From Bauldia sp. (lineage in GTDB: Bacteria; Pseudomonadota; Alphaproteobacteria; Rhizobiales; Kaistiaceae), in contig JAHCJZ010000001.1 in NCBI GenBank assembly GCA_026126025.1, positions 269,937-333,936 on the forward strand: a DNA stretch of 64,000 nt, read 5' to 3'. Made by a program: the position numbers and the translations under genes. The notes under the pieces were generated by a model. The model was not told the origin of the DNA. It made no database searches and worked only from the letters and a program-made list of their open reading frames with translations. This document shows positions 8,473 to 19,093 of this stretch, in pieces (position 1 is the stretch's first letter; every line of letters begins with the position of its first letter).

Positions 8473-9218
8473 CGACGGGCGGGATGTTCGACCTCAGCGG
8501 CAAGGTAGCGCTGGTCACCGGCGCCACCGGCGGCATCGGCGGCAGCATCGCGCGCGCCTTGCATCGGCAGGGCGCCATGCTCGCCCTTTCCGGGACACGC
8601 CGCGAGGCGCTGGAGACGATGTGCGCCGCGTTCCCCGATCGCTGCGGCGCGTTTCCGTGCAACCTCACCGACCACGCCGACGCCGACACGCTGATCCCGG
8701 CGGTCGAGGCGGCGTTCGGCCGGGTCGACATCCTCGTCAACAATGCCGGCATCACCCGCGACGGCCTCCTGATCCGCCTCTCCGACCAGGATTGGGATGA
8801 CGTCATCGCCCTCAACCTCACCGCGGCGTTCCGGCTTACCCGCGCCGCGATGCGCGGCATGCTGAAGCGCCGCTACGGCCGCATCATTTCGATCTCCTCG
8901 GTGATCGGCATCGCCGGCAATCCCGGCCAGGCCAATTATGCCGCCGCCAAGGCGGGGCTGATGGGGATGACCCGCGTCCTCGCCAAGGAAGTCGCCAGCC
9001 GCTCGATCACCGCGAACTGCGTCGCGCCGGGGTATATCGATACGCCGATGACCAGCGAGCTCAACGAGAAGCAGGTCGCCGCCATCATGAAGGACGTGCC
9101 GTCCGACCGGCTCGGCACCCCCGACGAGGTCGCGGCGGCGGTCGTCTACCTCGCCAGCGACGAGGCGGCCTATGTCACCGGCCAGACGCTCGAGGTGAAT
9201 GGCGGCATGCACATGTAG
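8469..9218 (+). CDS. fabG: 3-oxoacyl-ACP reductase
   Basis: NADPH-dependent reduction of 3-oxoacyl-ACP. The 249-residue short-chain dehydrogenase has the TGATGGIG cofactor loop, NNAG (LVNNAGITRDGL), catalytic SS in ISISSVIG, and YAAAK with the Tyr and Lys of the active site. It is translationally coupled to fabD by the ATGA overlap and is followed after 262 bases by acpP, the usual order. Confidence 0.97.
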   Translation: MTTGGMFDLSGKVALVTGATGGIGGSIARALHRQGAMLALSGTRREALETMCAAFPDRCGAFPCNLTDHADADTLIPAVEAAFGRVDILVNNAGITRDGLLIRLSDQDWDDVIALNLTAAFRLTRAAMRGMLKRRYGRIISISSVIGIAGNPGQANYAAAKAGLMGMTRVLAKEVASRSITANCVAPGYIDTPMTSELNEKQVAAIMKDVPSDRLGTPDEVAAAVVYLASDEAAYVTGQTLEVNGGMHM

Positions 9219-9320
9219 GCTTCGGCCGGGGAACCGGGACCGGCGGCGGGGCGCCCGTCTAGGCAAGCGGTGCGAAGGTGTGCTACCAGCCGCGCGCCGG
9301 ACGCCGGCGCCTCCGGAAGG

Positions 9321-9340
9321 GGTCGCGCGGCTTCGCGACC
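9321..9340 (+). terminator. Stem-loop in the fabG-acpP gap
   Basis: GGTCGCG-CGGCTT-CGCGACC, a perfect 7-bp stem with a 6-base loop, about 100 bases after the fabG stop. There is no U-tract, so it may be a processing or pause site. The rest of the 9219-9480 gap presumably carries the acpP promoter, which I could not assign. Confidence 0.3.
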
Positions 9341-9480
9341 GGCAAGCGCGATGCGCTCCCGTCAGCCCGCTGTTTTCGGTTTTGCTCGGTCAGCACATTC
9401 GCTAGGAATGCCGCGGGTCACTGGACGCGCGCCGAGCGATTCTGGTTCAATCTGTTGAGGCAATCGAGGTTTATCGGACA

Positions 9481-9717
9481 ATGAGCGATATCGCTGATCG
9501 AGTGAAGAAGATCGTCGTCGAGCATCTCGGCGTCGAGCCGGAGAAGGTGGTCGACAATGCCAGCTTCATCGACGATCTCGGCGCTGACAGTCTCGACACG
9601 GTCGAGCTCGTGATGGCCTTCGAGGAAGAGTTCGGCGTGGAGATTCCGGACGATGCGGCCGAGACGATCCTGACGGTCGGCGACGCCGTCACCTTCCTGA
9701 AGAAGGCCTCGGGCTGA
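9481..9717 (+). CDS. acpP: Acyl carrier protein
   Basis: Seventy-eight acidic residues with the phosphopantetheine attachment site S37 in GADSLDTVE. It carries growing acyl chains for FabD, FabG and FabF, its neighbours. Length and sequence are those of the housekeeping AcpP. A GAGG lies 11 bases before the ATG. The separate gap upstream is consistent with the high independent expression usual for acpP. Confidence 0.98.
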   Translation: MSDIADRVKKIVVEHLGVEPEKVVDNASFIDDLGADSLDTVELVMAFEEEFGVEIPDDAAETILTVGDAVTFLKKASG

Positions 9718-9779
9718 TCGGGCCCCGCGCGCGCCGCGTCGGTAGCGGCCGCCGCCCGACCGACCGCTGAAGACCCAGA

Positions 9780-11045
9780 ATGAGGCGCGTTGTCATCACC
9801 GGCCTTGGCATGGTCACACCGCTCGGTTGCGGTGTCGAACCGACATGGCAAAGGCTGATCGCCGGCGAGAGCGGCGCCCGCCGGGTGACCGATTTCCAGG
9901 TCGACGACATCGCCTGCCACATCGCGTTCCAGATCCCCAAGGGGCCGGGCTCCGAGGGGAAGTTCGATCCCGACGAGTGGATGGAGCCGAAGGAACAGCG
10001 CAAGGTCGACGACTTCATCATCTATGCGATGGCCGCCGCCGACCAGGCGATCGCCGATTCCGGCTGGCGTCCCGCCTCCTATGACGACCAGATCGCCACC
10101 GGCGTCCTGATCGGCTCCGGTATCGGCGGCCTGCAGGGCATCGAATCGACCTCGCTCCTCCTCGCCGAGAAGGGGCCGCGGCGCGTCAGCCCGTTCTTCA
10201 TTCCCGGCAGGCTCATCAATCTCGCCTCCGGGCAGGTTTCGATCCGTCACGGCCTCAAGGGACCGAACCATTCGGTGGTCACGGCCTGCTCGACAGGCTC
10301 GCACGCCATTGGCGACGCGGCGCGGCTGATCGCGCTCGGCGACGCCGAGGTGATGGTAGCCGGCGGCGCCGAATCCCCGGTCTGCCGCCTCGCGATGGCG
10401 GGCTTCGCCGCCTGCAAGGCGCTCTCGACCGGCTTCAACGACGAGCCCACCAGGGCGTCGCGCCCCTATGACAGGGACCGCGACGGCTTCGTCATGGGCG
10501 AGGGCGCCGGCGTGGTGGTGCTCGAGGAGCTCGACCATGCGCTCGCCCGCGGTGCGAAAATCTACGGCGAGGTCATCGGCTACGGCCTTTCCGGCGACGC
10601 GTTCCACATCACCGCGCCCGAGCCGATGGGCGACGGCGCCTATCGCTGCATGAAGGCGGCGATCAAGCGCGCCGGCATCGAACCGTCGGAAATCGACTAT
10701 ATCAACGCCCACGGCACCTCGACGCCGATGGGCGACGAGATCGAGCTCAACGCCGTCGAGCGGATCGTCGGCGACGCGGCGGAGACGATCTCGATGTCGT
10801 CCACCAAGTCGGCGACCGGGCATCTCCTCGGTGCGGCCGGTGCGGTCGAGGCTATCTTCTCGCTCCTCGCTATCCGCGACCAGGTCGTGCCGCCGACCCT
10901 CAACCTCGACAATCCCTCGGTCAGCACGAAGCTGGACCTCGTTCCCCACAGGGCGCGCCAGCGCAAGGTTGACGTGGCGCTGTCGAATTCGTTCGGTTTC
11001 GGCGGAACGAACGCTTCGCTGGTGTTCCGGCGCTACGCGGCCTGA
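9780..11045 (+). CDS. fabF: 3-oxoacyl-ACP synthase II
   Basis: Condenses malonyl-ACP with acyl-ACP. The 421-residue ketosynthase has the active-site Cys170 in VTACSTGSHA, the first His in NAHGTSTPMGD and the second in KSATGHLLGAAGAVE, and the C-terminal SNSFGFGGTNAS motif. Complete and of normal length. Lies 62 bases after acpP in the same direction. Confidence 0.97.
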   Translation: MRRVVITGLGMVTPLGCGVEPTWQRLIAGESGARRVTDFQVDDIACHIAFQIPKGPGSEGKFDPDEWMEPKEQRKVDDFIIYAMAAADQAIADSGWRPASYDDQIATGVLIGSGIGGLQGIESTSLLLAEKGPRRVSPFFIPGRLINLASGQVSIRHGLKGPNHSVVTACSTGSHAIGDAARLIALGDAEVMVAGGAESPVCRLAMAGFAACKALSTGFNDEPTRASRPYDRDRDGFVMGEGAGVVVLEELDHALARGAKIYGEVIGYGLSGDAFHITAPEPMGDGAYRCMKAAIKRAGIEPSEIDYINAHGTSTPMGDEIELNAVERIVGDAAETISMSSTKSATGHLLGAAGAVEAIFSLLAIRDQVVPPTLNLDNPSVSTKLDLVPHRARQRKVDVALSNSFGFGGTNASLVFRRYAA

Positions 11046-11127
11046 CAGTTCGGGCTTGCCCTAATGTCGGTCGAATTGCATGGTCCACCGAACCGCGGCG
11101 CTCGGGGGCGTATGGGCAGGGTCTCGT

Positions 11128-12360
11128 ATGAATGATCTGAGCGACGGTGGTGGTGCGACCGAGGCCGTTGGCGGCCGTTCGTCGCGTCGGCCGCTCTCGC
11201 CGCGGAGCGCCCGCGAGCTGCTTCAGCCCGAGCAGGTGCCGCCGCCGCCGGTCCGTTCGCGCGCCGCCCGCCACCCGCTGGTGGTGTTCTTCAACTTCTT
11301 CATCACCGTCGCCGTCGTCGCCGTTCTCATCATCGGCGGCATCGCGCTCTACGCCAAGGTGCAGTTCGACCGCGACGGGCCGTTGACCGCGACACGGGTC
11401 ATCGAGGTTTCGCCCGGCGACGGCGTCAGCGACATCTCCGAGAACCTGCAGAATCTCGGCATCATCACCAATCGCTGGGTGTTCCGCGCCGGCGTCACGC
11501 TCTACGGCGCGGAGGGCAGCCTGCAGGCCGGCGAGTATCTGATCCCGGCGCAGGCGAGCATGCGCGAGATCGTCGACATCCTCGTCTCGGGCCAGGCCAT
11601 CGTCTACAACATCACCATTCCCGAGGGCCTGACGAGCTACCAGATCGTCCAGCGGCTCCTCGCCGACGAGACCCTGACCGGCGAGATCGCGCAGATTCCC
11701 CCGGAGGGCTCGCTTCTCCCCGACACCTACCGCTTCAATCGCGGCGAGAGCCGGCAGGCGATCATCGACCGCATGATGCGCGAGCGCGACCGCGTCGTCG
11801 CCGACATCTGGAGCCGCCGCGTCGAGGGCCTGCCGATCTCGACCCCGGCCGAGCTGGTGACGCTGGCGTCGATCGTGGAGAAGGAGACCGGCATTGCCGA
11901 CGAGCGCAGCCGCGTCGCGGCGGTGTTCATCAACCGCCTCCGCCTCGACATGCGCCTCCAGGCCGACCCGACGGTGGTCTACGGCATCTGGGGCGGCCAG
12001 GGCATGCCGGCGAACCGCATCGGGCTGACCACGGCCGAGGTCAACCGGCCGACCGAGTACAACACCTACACCATCGCCGGCCTGCCGCCGGGGCCGATCG
12101 CCAACCCCGGCCGCGCCGCGCTCGAAGCCGTCGCCAATCCGTCGCGCACTAACGACCTCTATTTCGTCGCCGACGGCACCGGCGGCCACGCCTTCGCCTC
12201 GACGCTCGACGAGCACAACCGCAACGTCGCCCGCTACCGGCAGATCCAGGCCGACGCGGCCGCCGCAGCGGCGGCCCGTGCGGCGGAAGAAGCCGCCCGG
12301 TCGGAAGAGGCCGAAGCGGCCGAGGACGACGAGGCGTCCGCGGAAGAGGCGGCGGACTAG
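11128..12360 (+). CDS. mltG: Endolytic murein transglycosylase MltG
   Basis: Cleaves nascent glycan strands and is thought to set their length. It has a cytoplasmic Pro-rich N-terminus, one membrane segment at about 51-75, a LysM-like region, then the YceG catalytic domain with the ASIVEKETG motif (catalytic Glu) near 248-255 and LQADPTVVYG further on. The 410-residue protein ends in an Ala/Glu repeat tail. The ATG at 11128 gives a standard N-terminus; the upstream in-frame extension is unlike the family. fabF-mltG-yicC-gmk is a conserved order. Confidence 0.94.
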   Translation: MNDLSDGGGATEAVGGRSSRRPLSPRSARELLQPEQVPPPPVRSRAARHPLVVFFNFFITVAVVAVLIIGGIALYAKVQFDRDGPLTATRVIEVSPGDGVSDISENLQNLGIITNRWVFRAGVTLYGAEGSLQAGEYLIPAQASMREIVDILVSGQAIVYNITIPEGLTSYQIVQRLLADETLTGEIAQIPPEGSLLPDTYRFNRGESRQAIIDRMMRERDRVVADIWSRRVEGLPISTPAELVTLASIVEKETGIADERSRVAAVFINRLRLDMRLQADPTVVYGIWGGQGMPANRIGLTTAEVNRPTEYNTYTIAGLPPGPIANPGRAALEAVANPSRTNDLYFVADGTGGHAFASTLDEHNRNVARYRQIQADAAAAAAARAAEEAARSEEAEAAEDDEASAEEAAD

Positions 12361-12437
12361 GCGCGGCGGCGGTTGAGCCGCCGGCTCCGCCGCCTTACTG
12401 TCCCCCGCGCCCCGAATCCCTCTTGCCGCGAGCCCGG

Positions 12438-13328
12438 ATGGCCCCGCAAGTCCTTCGCAGCATGACCGGATTCGCCCGGGCCGACGGCGCCGGCCCCGGC
12501 TGCCGGTGGAGCTGGGAGCTGCGCAGCGTCAACGGCAAGGGCCTGGACCTGCGTTTCCGCGGCCCGCCGGGCTTCGACGACCTCGAGGCCGCCCTTCGCG
12601 AACGGGCCGCGGCGCGGTTCAGCCGGGGCACCATCCAGGCGACGCTGACGCTCGACCGCGAGGTCGCCGCCTCCACCGTCACCGTCAACCAGCAGGCGCT
12701 CGATCAGCTCGTTGCGGCGGCCGAGGCGGTGCGGCAGCGCACGGGCGGCCCGCCGGTGGCGGTCGAGCAGCTCCTCGCCGTCCGCGGCGTCGTCGACATC
12801 GTGGAAGGCGAGGGAGAGCGGAGCGAGGCGCTGGTCGCCTCGCTGCTGGTGAGCCTCGACGAGGCGCTGGAGAAGCTCGGCGCGATGCGGGCGGCCGAGG
12901 GCGCCGCGATCGGCGCGATGCTGGAGCTCCGCCTCGCCCGCATTGCCGACCTTGCCGACGAGGCCGACGCCAATCCCGCCCGCACCGCCGAGGCCATCCG
13001 CGCGCGCCTTGCCGAGCAGGTAAGCACGCTCCTCGGCGCGGCGCCGGCGCTCGATCCGGCGCGGCTTCACCAGGAGGCGGTGATGCTGGCGACCCGTGCC
13101 GACATCGCCGAGGAGATCGACCGCCTCCGCGCCCACGTCATCGCCGCGCGGGCGCTGCTCGCCGACGGCGGTCCGGTCGGCCGCAAGCTCGACTTCCTGG
13201 CGCAGGAGTTCAACCGCGAGACCAACACGCTCTGCGCCAAGGCCAACGACAAGAGCCTCACCGCGACCGGGCTGGAGCTGAAGGCGGTCGTCGACCAGCT
13301 CCGCGAGCAGATCCAGAACCTGGAATAG
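12438..13328 (+). CDS. YicC/YloC family endoribonuclease
   Basis: The N-terminal [12 protein letters not shown] and the C-terminal REQIQNLE end are signatures of the YicC family, reported as RNases acting on small RNAs and mRNA in E. coli. 296 residues, typical length. The ATG at 12438 precedes the RSMTGFAR motif by 7 residues; a TTG at 12423 is the alternative. It ends 2 bases before gmk, consistent with one transcript. Confidence 0.9.
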   Translation: MAPQVLRSMTGFARADGAGPGCRWSWELRSVNGKGLDLRFRGPPGFDDLEAALRERAAARFSRGTIQATLTLDREVAASTVTVNQQALDQLVAAAEAVRQRTGGPPVAVEQLLAVRGVVDIVEGEGERSEALVASLLVSLDEALEKLGAMRAAEGAAIGAMLELRLARIADLADEADANPARTAEAIRARLAEQVSTLLGAAPALDPARLHQEAVMLATRADIAEEIDRLRAHVIAARALLADGGPVGRKLDFLAQEFNRETNTLCAKANDKSLTATGLELKAVVDQLREQIQNLE

Positions 13329-13330
13329 CG

Positions 13331-13981
13331 ATGGCCGACACCGCGCCCGCCGACACCATCGCCCGCCGCGGCTTCATGCTGGTGCTGTCCTCGCCCTCGG
13401 GCGCGGGGAAGTCGACGCTGACGCGCGCGCTGCTCAAGCCGGGCTCGGGCCTCGAGCTCTCGATCTCGGTCACCACCCGCGCGCGGCGGCACAGCGAGAT
13501 CGAAGACGTCCACTACCGCTTCATCGACCAGAAGCGCTTCGACCGGATGCGCGACGCCGGCGAGCTCCTCGAATGGGCCGAGGTGCACGGCAATTGCTAC
13601 GCGACGCCGCGCGAGCCGGTCGAGGCGGCGCTTGCTGCCGGGCGCGACGTCCTCTTCGACATCGACTGGCAGGGGACGCGCCAGCTGGCCGAGAAGATGG
13701 CGGACGACCTCGCCCGGGTCTTCATCCTGCCGCCCTCGATGGCCGAGCTCAGGGCGCGGCTCGACCGCCGCGCCGAGGATCCGCCCGAGGTGATCGCCCG
13801 CCGCCTCGCCGCCGCACGCGACGAGATCGCGCACTGGGACGAATACGACTACGTCCTCGTCAATGACGATTTGCAGCGCTCGCTGGAGGCGGTCCAGGCC
13901 ATCATCGCCGCGGAACGCCTCAAGCGCGCCCGCCAGCCCGGCCTCCCCGCCTTCGTCGACGGCCTCCTCTCGGAGCCCTAG
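13331..13981 (+). CDS. gmk: Guanylate kinase
   Basis: Phosphorylates GMP to GDP with ATP. P-loop SPSGAGKST at residues 21-29, the GMP-binding region [19 protein letters not shown], and [10 protein letters not shown]. 216 residues. The 3' end overlaps the 3' end of rsmA, on the other strand, by 4 bases, so the two operons converge with no room for a separate terminator. Confidence 0.97.
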   Translation: MADTAPADTIARRGFMLVLSSPSGAGKSTLTRALLKPGSGLELSISVTTRARRHSEIEDVHYRFIDQKRFDRMRDAGELLEWAEVHGNCYATPREPVEAALAAGRDVLFDIDWQGTRQLAEKMADDLARVFILPPSMAELRARLDRRAEDPPEVIARRLAAARDEIAHWDEYDYVLVNDDLQRSLEAVQAIIAAERLKRARQPGLPAFVDGLLSEP

Positions 13982-14817
13982 CCCCGCCCATCCAGGGCGT
14001 TCGCCAGCGCCACGAAGCCGGCGATGTCGATCTCCTCGGCGCGTTTCGTTTCGGCGATGCCGGCTGCGGCCAGGAGCGGCAGCGGGTCGACGCCGAGGGA
14101 GCGGAGGCTCTGCCGCAGCATCTTGCGGCGCTGGCCGAAAGCGGCGCCCGTCACGCGCTCCAGCGTTGCCGTGCGGCACGGCAGCGGCGCGGCGCGCGGC
14201 AGGAGCCGGACGACGGAGGACGTCACCTTCGGCGCGGGCGTGAAGGCGCGGGGGTCGACGTCGAACATCATGCGCGCCTCGGTGCGCCAGCCGGCGAGGA
14301 CGCCGAGCCGGCCATAGGCCGCCGCGCCCGGCTGCGCCACGATGCGCTGCGCGACCTCGCGCTGGAACATCAGCGTCAGCGACTCCCACACCGGCGGCCA
14401 CGGCTCCATCACGAGCCAGCGTATCAGGAGCGGCGTCGCGATATTGTAGGGGAGGTTGGCGACGACCTTGAGCGGCCCCGGCGCGAGCGCGCGAAGATCG
14501 ACGTTGAGCGCGTCGTCGGCGACGATCTCCAGCCGCCCGGGGTACGCCGCGGCGATCGCGGCGAGCGCCGCAAGGCACCGCTCGTCCTTCTCGATCGCGA
14601 TGACCCGCGCCGCGCCTTCGCCGAGCAGCGCCCGCGTCAGCCCGCCAGGCCCGGGGCCGACCTCGACGACGGTGGCGCCGTCAAGCGCCCCCGCCGCGCG
14701 GGCGATGCGCCCGGTGAGGTTGAGGTCGAGGAGGAAGTTCTGGCCGAGGGATTTCCGCGCCGCGAGGCCGTGACGGGCGATGACCTCACGGAGCGGCGGC
14801 AGGCCGTCCGCCGTCAC
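13978..14817 (-). CDS. rsmA: 16S rRNA dimethyladenosine transferase
   Basis: Dimethylates two adjacent adenosines in the 3' terminal hairpin of 16S rRNA (KsgA). It has the SAM loop [16 protein letters not shown] and the catalytic [11 protein letters not shown] motif; 279 residues, normal. Its ATG overlaps the pdxA stop by 4 bases. Last gene of the lptF-lptG-lptD-surA-pdxA-rsmA string. Confidence 0.97.
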   Translation of the reverse strand: MTADGLPPLREVIARHGLAARKSLGQNFLLDLNLTGRIARAAGALDGATVVEVGPGPGGLTRALLGEGAARVIAIEKDERCLAALAAIAAAYPGRLEIVADDALNVDLRALAPGPLKVVANLPYNIATPLLIRWLVMEPWPPVWESLTLMFQREVAQRIVAQPGAAAYGRLGVLAGWRTEARMMFDVDPRAFTPAPKVTSSVVRLLPRAAPLPCRTATLERVTGAAFGQRRKMLRQSLRSLGVDPLPLLAAAGIAETKRAEEIDIAGFVALANALDGRG

Positions 14818-15836
14818 CGCGCCGCCTCGGCGGCGGCCATCCTCGCGGCGAGGCGAAGCGCCGCGATGAGGCTGGCCGGGCTCGCCCGCCCGGTGCCGGC
14901 GATGTCGAGCGCGGTGCCGTGGTCCGGCGAGGTGCGGATGAAGGGAAGGCCGAGCGTCACGTTGACGCCGTCGTCGAAGGCAAGCGTCTTCGCCGGGATC
15001 AGCGCCTGGTCGTGATACATGCAGATCGCGGCGTCATAGGCCGTCCGCGCCGCGGCATGGAACAGCGTGTCCGCCGGCAGCGGCCCACGCGCGTCGATGC
15101 CGCGCGCGCGCAGCGCCTCGACCGCCGGGCGCACGATTTCCTCGTCCTCGCGGCCGATCGTGCCGCCTTCGCCGGCATGCGGGTTGAGGCCGGCGACCGC
15201 GAGCCGCGGAGCGGCGATGCCGAACCGGGCGGCGAGGTCGGCGGCGACGATCCGCGCGGTGTCGACGATGAGGTCGGCCGAGAGCTGCCGTGGCACCTCG
15301 GCGAGCGGGATGTGGATCGTGACCGGGACGGTGCGAAGCTCCGGCCCCGCGATCATCATCACCGGCCGCGCCGCCCGGCCCGTACGCCGCTCGGCCAGCG
15401 CGCCGAGGAATTCCGTGTGGCCGGGATGGGCGAAGCCGGCCTCGTAGAGCGCCTTCTTGTTGATCGGGTTGGTGACGAGCGCGGCGGCACGGCCGGCGAA
15501 CACTTCGTCCACGCCGCGCTCGATCGCCTCGATCACCGCGGCGCCGTTGGCGGGCGACGCAACACCCGGCTCGTCGCGCATGGCCGCGCGGAGCGGCACC
15601 AGCGGCAGCGCATCGGCGAACGCCGCGATCGCGTCGCCGGGCTCGACCTCGGCGACCGGCACGTCGGCCCCGATCCGCTCGCCGCGAGCGGCCAGGAGGC
15701 CGGCGTCGCCGAGGACATAGAACGGCGGCAGCGCGAGGTCATCGCGCCGGACCCAGGCCGCCAGCGTGATCTCCGGCCCGATCCCGCCGGGCTCGCCGAT
15801 GGTGACCGCGACGGGCTTCGGCGGGCCGGCGCTCAT
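14814..15836 (-). CDS. pdxA: 4-hydroxythreonine-4-phosphate dehydrogenase
   Basis: NAD-dependent step of pyridoxal phosphate synthesis. Metal-binding histidines lie in [17 protein letters not shown] and [10 protein letters not shown]-terminal [10 protein letters not shown] and the late [14 protein letters not shown] motif are conserved. 340 residues. Only 3 bases separate it from the upstream surA-like gene. Confidence 0.96.
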   Translation of the reverse strand: MSAGPPKPVAVTIGEPGGIGPEITLAAWVRRDDLALPPFYVLGDAGLLAARGERIGADVPVAEVEPGDAIAAFADALPLVPLRAAMRDEPGVASPANGAAVIEAIERGVDEVFAGRAAALVTNPINKKALYEAGFAHPGHTEFLGALAERRTGRAARPVMMIAGPELRTVPVTIHIPLAEVPRQLSADLIVDTARIVAADLAARFGIAAPRLAVAGLNPHAGEGGTIGREDEEIVRPAVEALRARGIDARGPLPADTLFHAAARTAYDAAICMYHDQALIPAKTLAFDDGVNVTLGLPFIRTSPDHGTALDIAGTGRASPASLIAALRLAARMAAAEAAR

Positions 15837-15839
15837 GGC

Positions 15840-16748
15840 TCAGTAGCGCTGGACGATCGCGCTCCGCCGGAGCTCGGCAAGATAGTCCTCGCCGATCTGT
15901 TCGCTCTGCTGGATCAGGAGCTCGTTCGCGATCTGAGACCGGGCCTGCTCGTTGGCCTGGATCTCGGTGATGGAGCAGACCGCGATCACCTCGTAGCCCT
16001 GGGTGGTGCGGCTCGGCGGCGTGGTCCGCCCGGCCTGCGTGTTGAGGACGGCGTTGCCCTGCTCGCCCGAGAGCTGCGTCGAATCGCGGCGGAGCATGTC
16101 GAGGACGACGACGCCCGACAGCCCGGCGGCCTGCGCCGCGACGCCGTCGCAGCCGGCGAAGCGCTGGCGGAAGGCCTCAGCCTCGCTGCGGCGCTGGCTG
16201 AGGACGTTGTTGCCGGCATTCGCCGGGACGACGAACACGATCGGCAGCAGGATGTATTCGCGGATGGTCGACGTCTCCAGGCCCTGGCCGAGCATCTGCT
16301 GGGTGATGTCCTGCTGGTTGATCGCCCCGGCCTGCGCCAGCGTCTGCATCACGCCGGCCCAGGCGATCTGCGCGCGCAGCCGCTTGCGGAGGGTATCGGG
16401 ATGGACCCCGGCTTCGCGGAGCGCGCCGGTGAATTGCGACACGCTCATGCCGACCTGGCCCGCGATCTGCCCGTAGGCGGCCTCGACCTGGCTCGCCGAC
16501 ACGAAGAGGCCGCGGCGCTCCGCCTCCTCGAGCTGGAGCACCTCGTCGATGAGCTCGTTGAGCGCGGCGCTTTGCGTTCCCGCGCCGCCGGAAATGCGGT
16601 GGAGCGCGACCCGCTGGTCGACGTCGTAGCTGGTGATCGCCGCCCCGTTGACGGTGGCGACGAGGCTCACCGCGAACGCCATCGTGGCGGGGAGCAGCAT
16701 GGCAAGGGCGATCGCGGCGGCCGTTGCGCGGCGGGCGAAAGAGGTCAT
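15840..16748 (-). CDS. Periplasmic SurA N-domain-like chaperone
   Basis: After a signal peptide (residues about 1-33, ending near MAFAVS) comes VATVNGAAITSYDVDQRVAL, the SurA N-terminal motif. The rest is helical with a conserved Cys pair. No clear parvulin active-site motif is visible, so it may be a chaperone without isomerase activity. Position between lptD and pdxA matches SurA, which helps outer-membrane proteins, LptD among them, to fold. The start ATG at 16748 is set by the signal peptide. 302 residues. Confidence 0.8.
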   Translation of the reverse strand: MTSFARRATAAAIALAMLLPATMAFAVSLVATVNGAAITSYDVDQRVALHRISGGAGTQSAALNELIDEVLQLEEAERRGLFVSASQVEAAYGQIAGQVGMSVSQFTGALREAGVHPDTLRKRLRAQIAWAGVMQTLAQAGAINQQDITQQMLGQGLETSTIREYILLPIVFVVPANAGNNVLSQRRSEAEAFRQRFAGCDGVAAQAAGLSGVVVLDMLRRDSTQLSGEQGNAVLNTQAGRTTPPSRTTQGYEVIAVCSITEIQANEQARSQIANELLIQQSEQIGEDYLAELRRSAIVQRY

Positions 16749-16837
16749 CGGTTTGGGCGCTCCCCGTTGTTCTGGCGGCCGGCTCCGAGTCGGCCCGGCG
16801 CACACTGGCTCATGGATTCCGGCAAAACCATGAAGCC

Positions 16838-19093
16838 TCAGGGCGAGACCGTCACGTCGAGATCCGCCAGGGTCCGGAGCGTAAGCCCGAACATGATGGA
16901 TCGGTTGACGTCCGTCGAGCCGGGCGAACGGCGCGCAGAATAGACCACCGAGAATGACGCGCAGTCGCACTCATATTGTACGCCGAGCCGGCTTGAGACC
17001 AGCGTGCTGCTGATCACGTCGTAGCCGAGGCTGCCGAAGACTGTCCAGTTCGGCGACAGCTCCAGCGCCGCCGACCCGTTGATGAGGAAGCCGGCCCGCG
17101 GCGTGCCCTCGATATCGACATAGGTCGGATCGAACGCGACGCCGGCCGTGGTGGTGAGGGCGCCGAGCGAAAGGTTGGCGTCGAGCGAGGCATGCTCGAC
17201 GGAGAAGCCTGACGGGTCGAACCGCCCGCGCGCCACCAGGCTGTGGCCCTGCGCCGAGGTGAGGCTCAGCCCTGCGACGATGTCGGAGACGTTGTCTTCG
17301 AGGCCCGTGTCGCCCCCGGTATTGGCGACATCCGGAACTGCGAACGAGTTGACCCCGGCGAGGTGGTAGGACTGGCCGACCATCGCCTCGAGGCGCGTGC
17401 CGCCGAACTGGCCGAGATAGCGCAGGGCAAGGTTGAGGCGGGTGCCGCCCTCGACGCGGTCCCAGCCCGAGAACTTGTTCCAGGCGAGGAGGTTCGAGGT
17501 GTCGAAGACGAGGCTCTGCGCGTCGTCATTCGGCAGGGCGCCGATCATGGTTTCGCTGGGCCGCACGATCAGCTGGGCGATCGGCTCCACGACGTGCCGG
17601 GACGCGCCATTGGTGAGGAGCCACGGCCAGCGCCATTCGAGCCCGCCGCCCGCCATGCCGCGGAACGCCGCCGCCTCGGTGCTGAAGCCCGGCGGCGGCG
17701 CGTCGGGCGACAGGAAGAAGGCATCGGCGCGTGCGAAGACGAACGGCTCGAACACCATCCCCGCGGGTCCGAAGAGACGGCGCCGCCAGGTCAGCTGCTC
17801 GCTGAGGCGGGTGAACGTCCCGGCGAGCCCGTGATGGTAGGTGTCCGCGCCGATGGTGAAGGGGTCGTTCGCGCCGCGCGACAGGCTGGTGAGATTGCCC
17901 GCCAGCGCCAGCTCGCCGCCGAGGACGGGCGTGGCGAGGATGTATTCATGATCGACCGTCGGATGGACGATCGCCTGGCGGTCCTGGTCGGTCCGCGCCG
18001 TTTCGCGCCGGACATCGGCGAAATGGTAGATGTGGGCGTCGACGAAGGTCCGGTCGTTCAGTCCGACGAGATAGATCTCCGAGGTGATGAACGGCCCGCC
18101 CGGATTGACCGCGTCATAGGCGTTGGTGAAGCCGCGGTCGGTCTGGAGCGTCCCGTCCCAGCCGAAGGACCAGAAGCGGTTGATCGCGAAGTCGCCCGTC
18201 GTGCGCACCGCGCCGCGAAACGACCGCCCCGGCGGGTCGCCGAAGGCGGCGCCGTTGCGTTGCGAGATGCCGGCAGCCTGGAAGGTGTAGAGGCCGCGGT
18301 TCAGCCGATGGCGCCATTCGACCTCGCCGAGGAACCCCTGGCGGGTGAAGAAGGTCGGCGTCAGCGTCAGGTCGTAGTTCGGCGCCGGCGCCCAGAAATA
18401 GGGAACGCCGAAGCCGACGCCGAGCGGCGCGCTGTAGCTGAACTCGGGAAAGAGAAAGCCGGTCTTGCGGGTGACCGACGGGTCCGGCATCGCGAGATAG
18501 GGCACATAGGCGACCGGCACGCCGAAGAATTCGAGCCGCGCGCGCTCGAAATAGATCATCTCCTCTTCCTGGTTGTGGACGATGCGGGCGGCCCGCACCT
18601 GCCACAGGGGCGGCTTCCCCGCCGTCTCGATGATCGCGCAGGCGGTGTAGGTCGCGCGGTCGAAATCGGTGATCCGGCCGCCGCTGCGGGTCGCCGTTTC
18701 CGCCGTGAAGAAGGTGCGGTCGGCTGTCTGGACGAAGATCTCGGTGACGAAGCCTTCGCTGAAATCGTCGGTCACGTCGGCATATTGGGATTCGTAGATG
18801 TCGCCGGAGGGGTCGACGATGCGGACATTTCCGGCGGCGATCAGGCGTCCCGTGGCCTGGTAATAGGTGACGCGGTCGGCGGTGAGCACATAGCCGCGAT
18901 AGGTGATGCGGACATTGCCGACGGCTGACAGGACCTCGTTGTCATAGTCGAAGACGAACTCGTCGGAGGTCAGGTCCATCTGGGCCTGGGCGGCGGCAGG
19001 CGAGATGGCGAGGAGAACCGCGATACACGCCACGGCCGCGGCGCGGAGCGCGCGCATGGGGTGCCACGGGAAGCGGATGGCTGGGAAGGTCAT
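16838..19093 (-). CDS. lptD: LPS-assembly protein LptD
   Basis: Outer-membrane barrel that inserts lipopolysaccharide into the outer leaflet. A signal peptide covers about residues 1-37, followed by the OstA-type N domain (LTSDEFVFDYDNEVLSAVGN) and a long barrel with alternating aromatic strands. 751 residues. The ATG at 19093 overlaps the lptG stop by 3 bases within ATGA, which fixes the start. Downstream is the SurA-like chaperone. Confidence 0.94.
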   Translation of the reverse strand: MTFPAIRFPWHPMRALRAAAVACIAVLLAISPAAAQAQMDLTSDEFVFDYDNEVLSAVGNVRITYRGYVLTADRVTYYQATGRLIAAGNVRIVDPSGDIYESQYADVTDDFSEGFVTEIFVQTADRTFFTAETATRSGGRITDFDRATYTACAIIETAGKPPLWQVRAARIVHNQEEEMIYFERARLEFFGVPVAYVPYLAMPDPSVTRKTGFLFPEFSYSAPLGVGFGVPYFWAPAPNYDLTLTPTFFTRQGFLGEVEWRHRLNRGLYTFQAAGISQRNGAAFGDPPGRSFRGAVRTTGDFAINRFWSFGWDGTLQTDRGFTNAYDAVNPGGPFITSEIYLVGLNDRTFVDAHIYHFADVRRETARTDQDRQAIVHPTVDHEYILATPVLGGELALAGNLTSLSRGANDPFTIGADTYHHGLAGTFTRLSEQLTWRRRLFGPAGMVFEPFVFARADAFFLSPDAPPPGFSTEAAAFRGMAGGGLEWRWPWLLTNGASRHVVEPIAQLIVRPSETMIGALPNDDAQSLVFDTSNLLAWNKFSGWDRVEGGTRLNLALRYLGQFGGTRLEAMVGQSYHLAGVNSFAVPDVANTGGDTGLEDNVSDIVAGLSLTSAQGHSLVARGRFDPSGFSVEHASLDANLSLGALTTTAGVAFDPTYVDIEGTPRAGFLINGSAALELSPNWTVFGSLGYDVISSTLVSSRLGVQYECDCASFSVVYSARRSPGSTDVNRSIMFGLTLRTLADLDVTVSP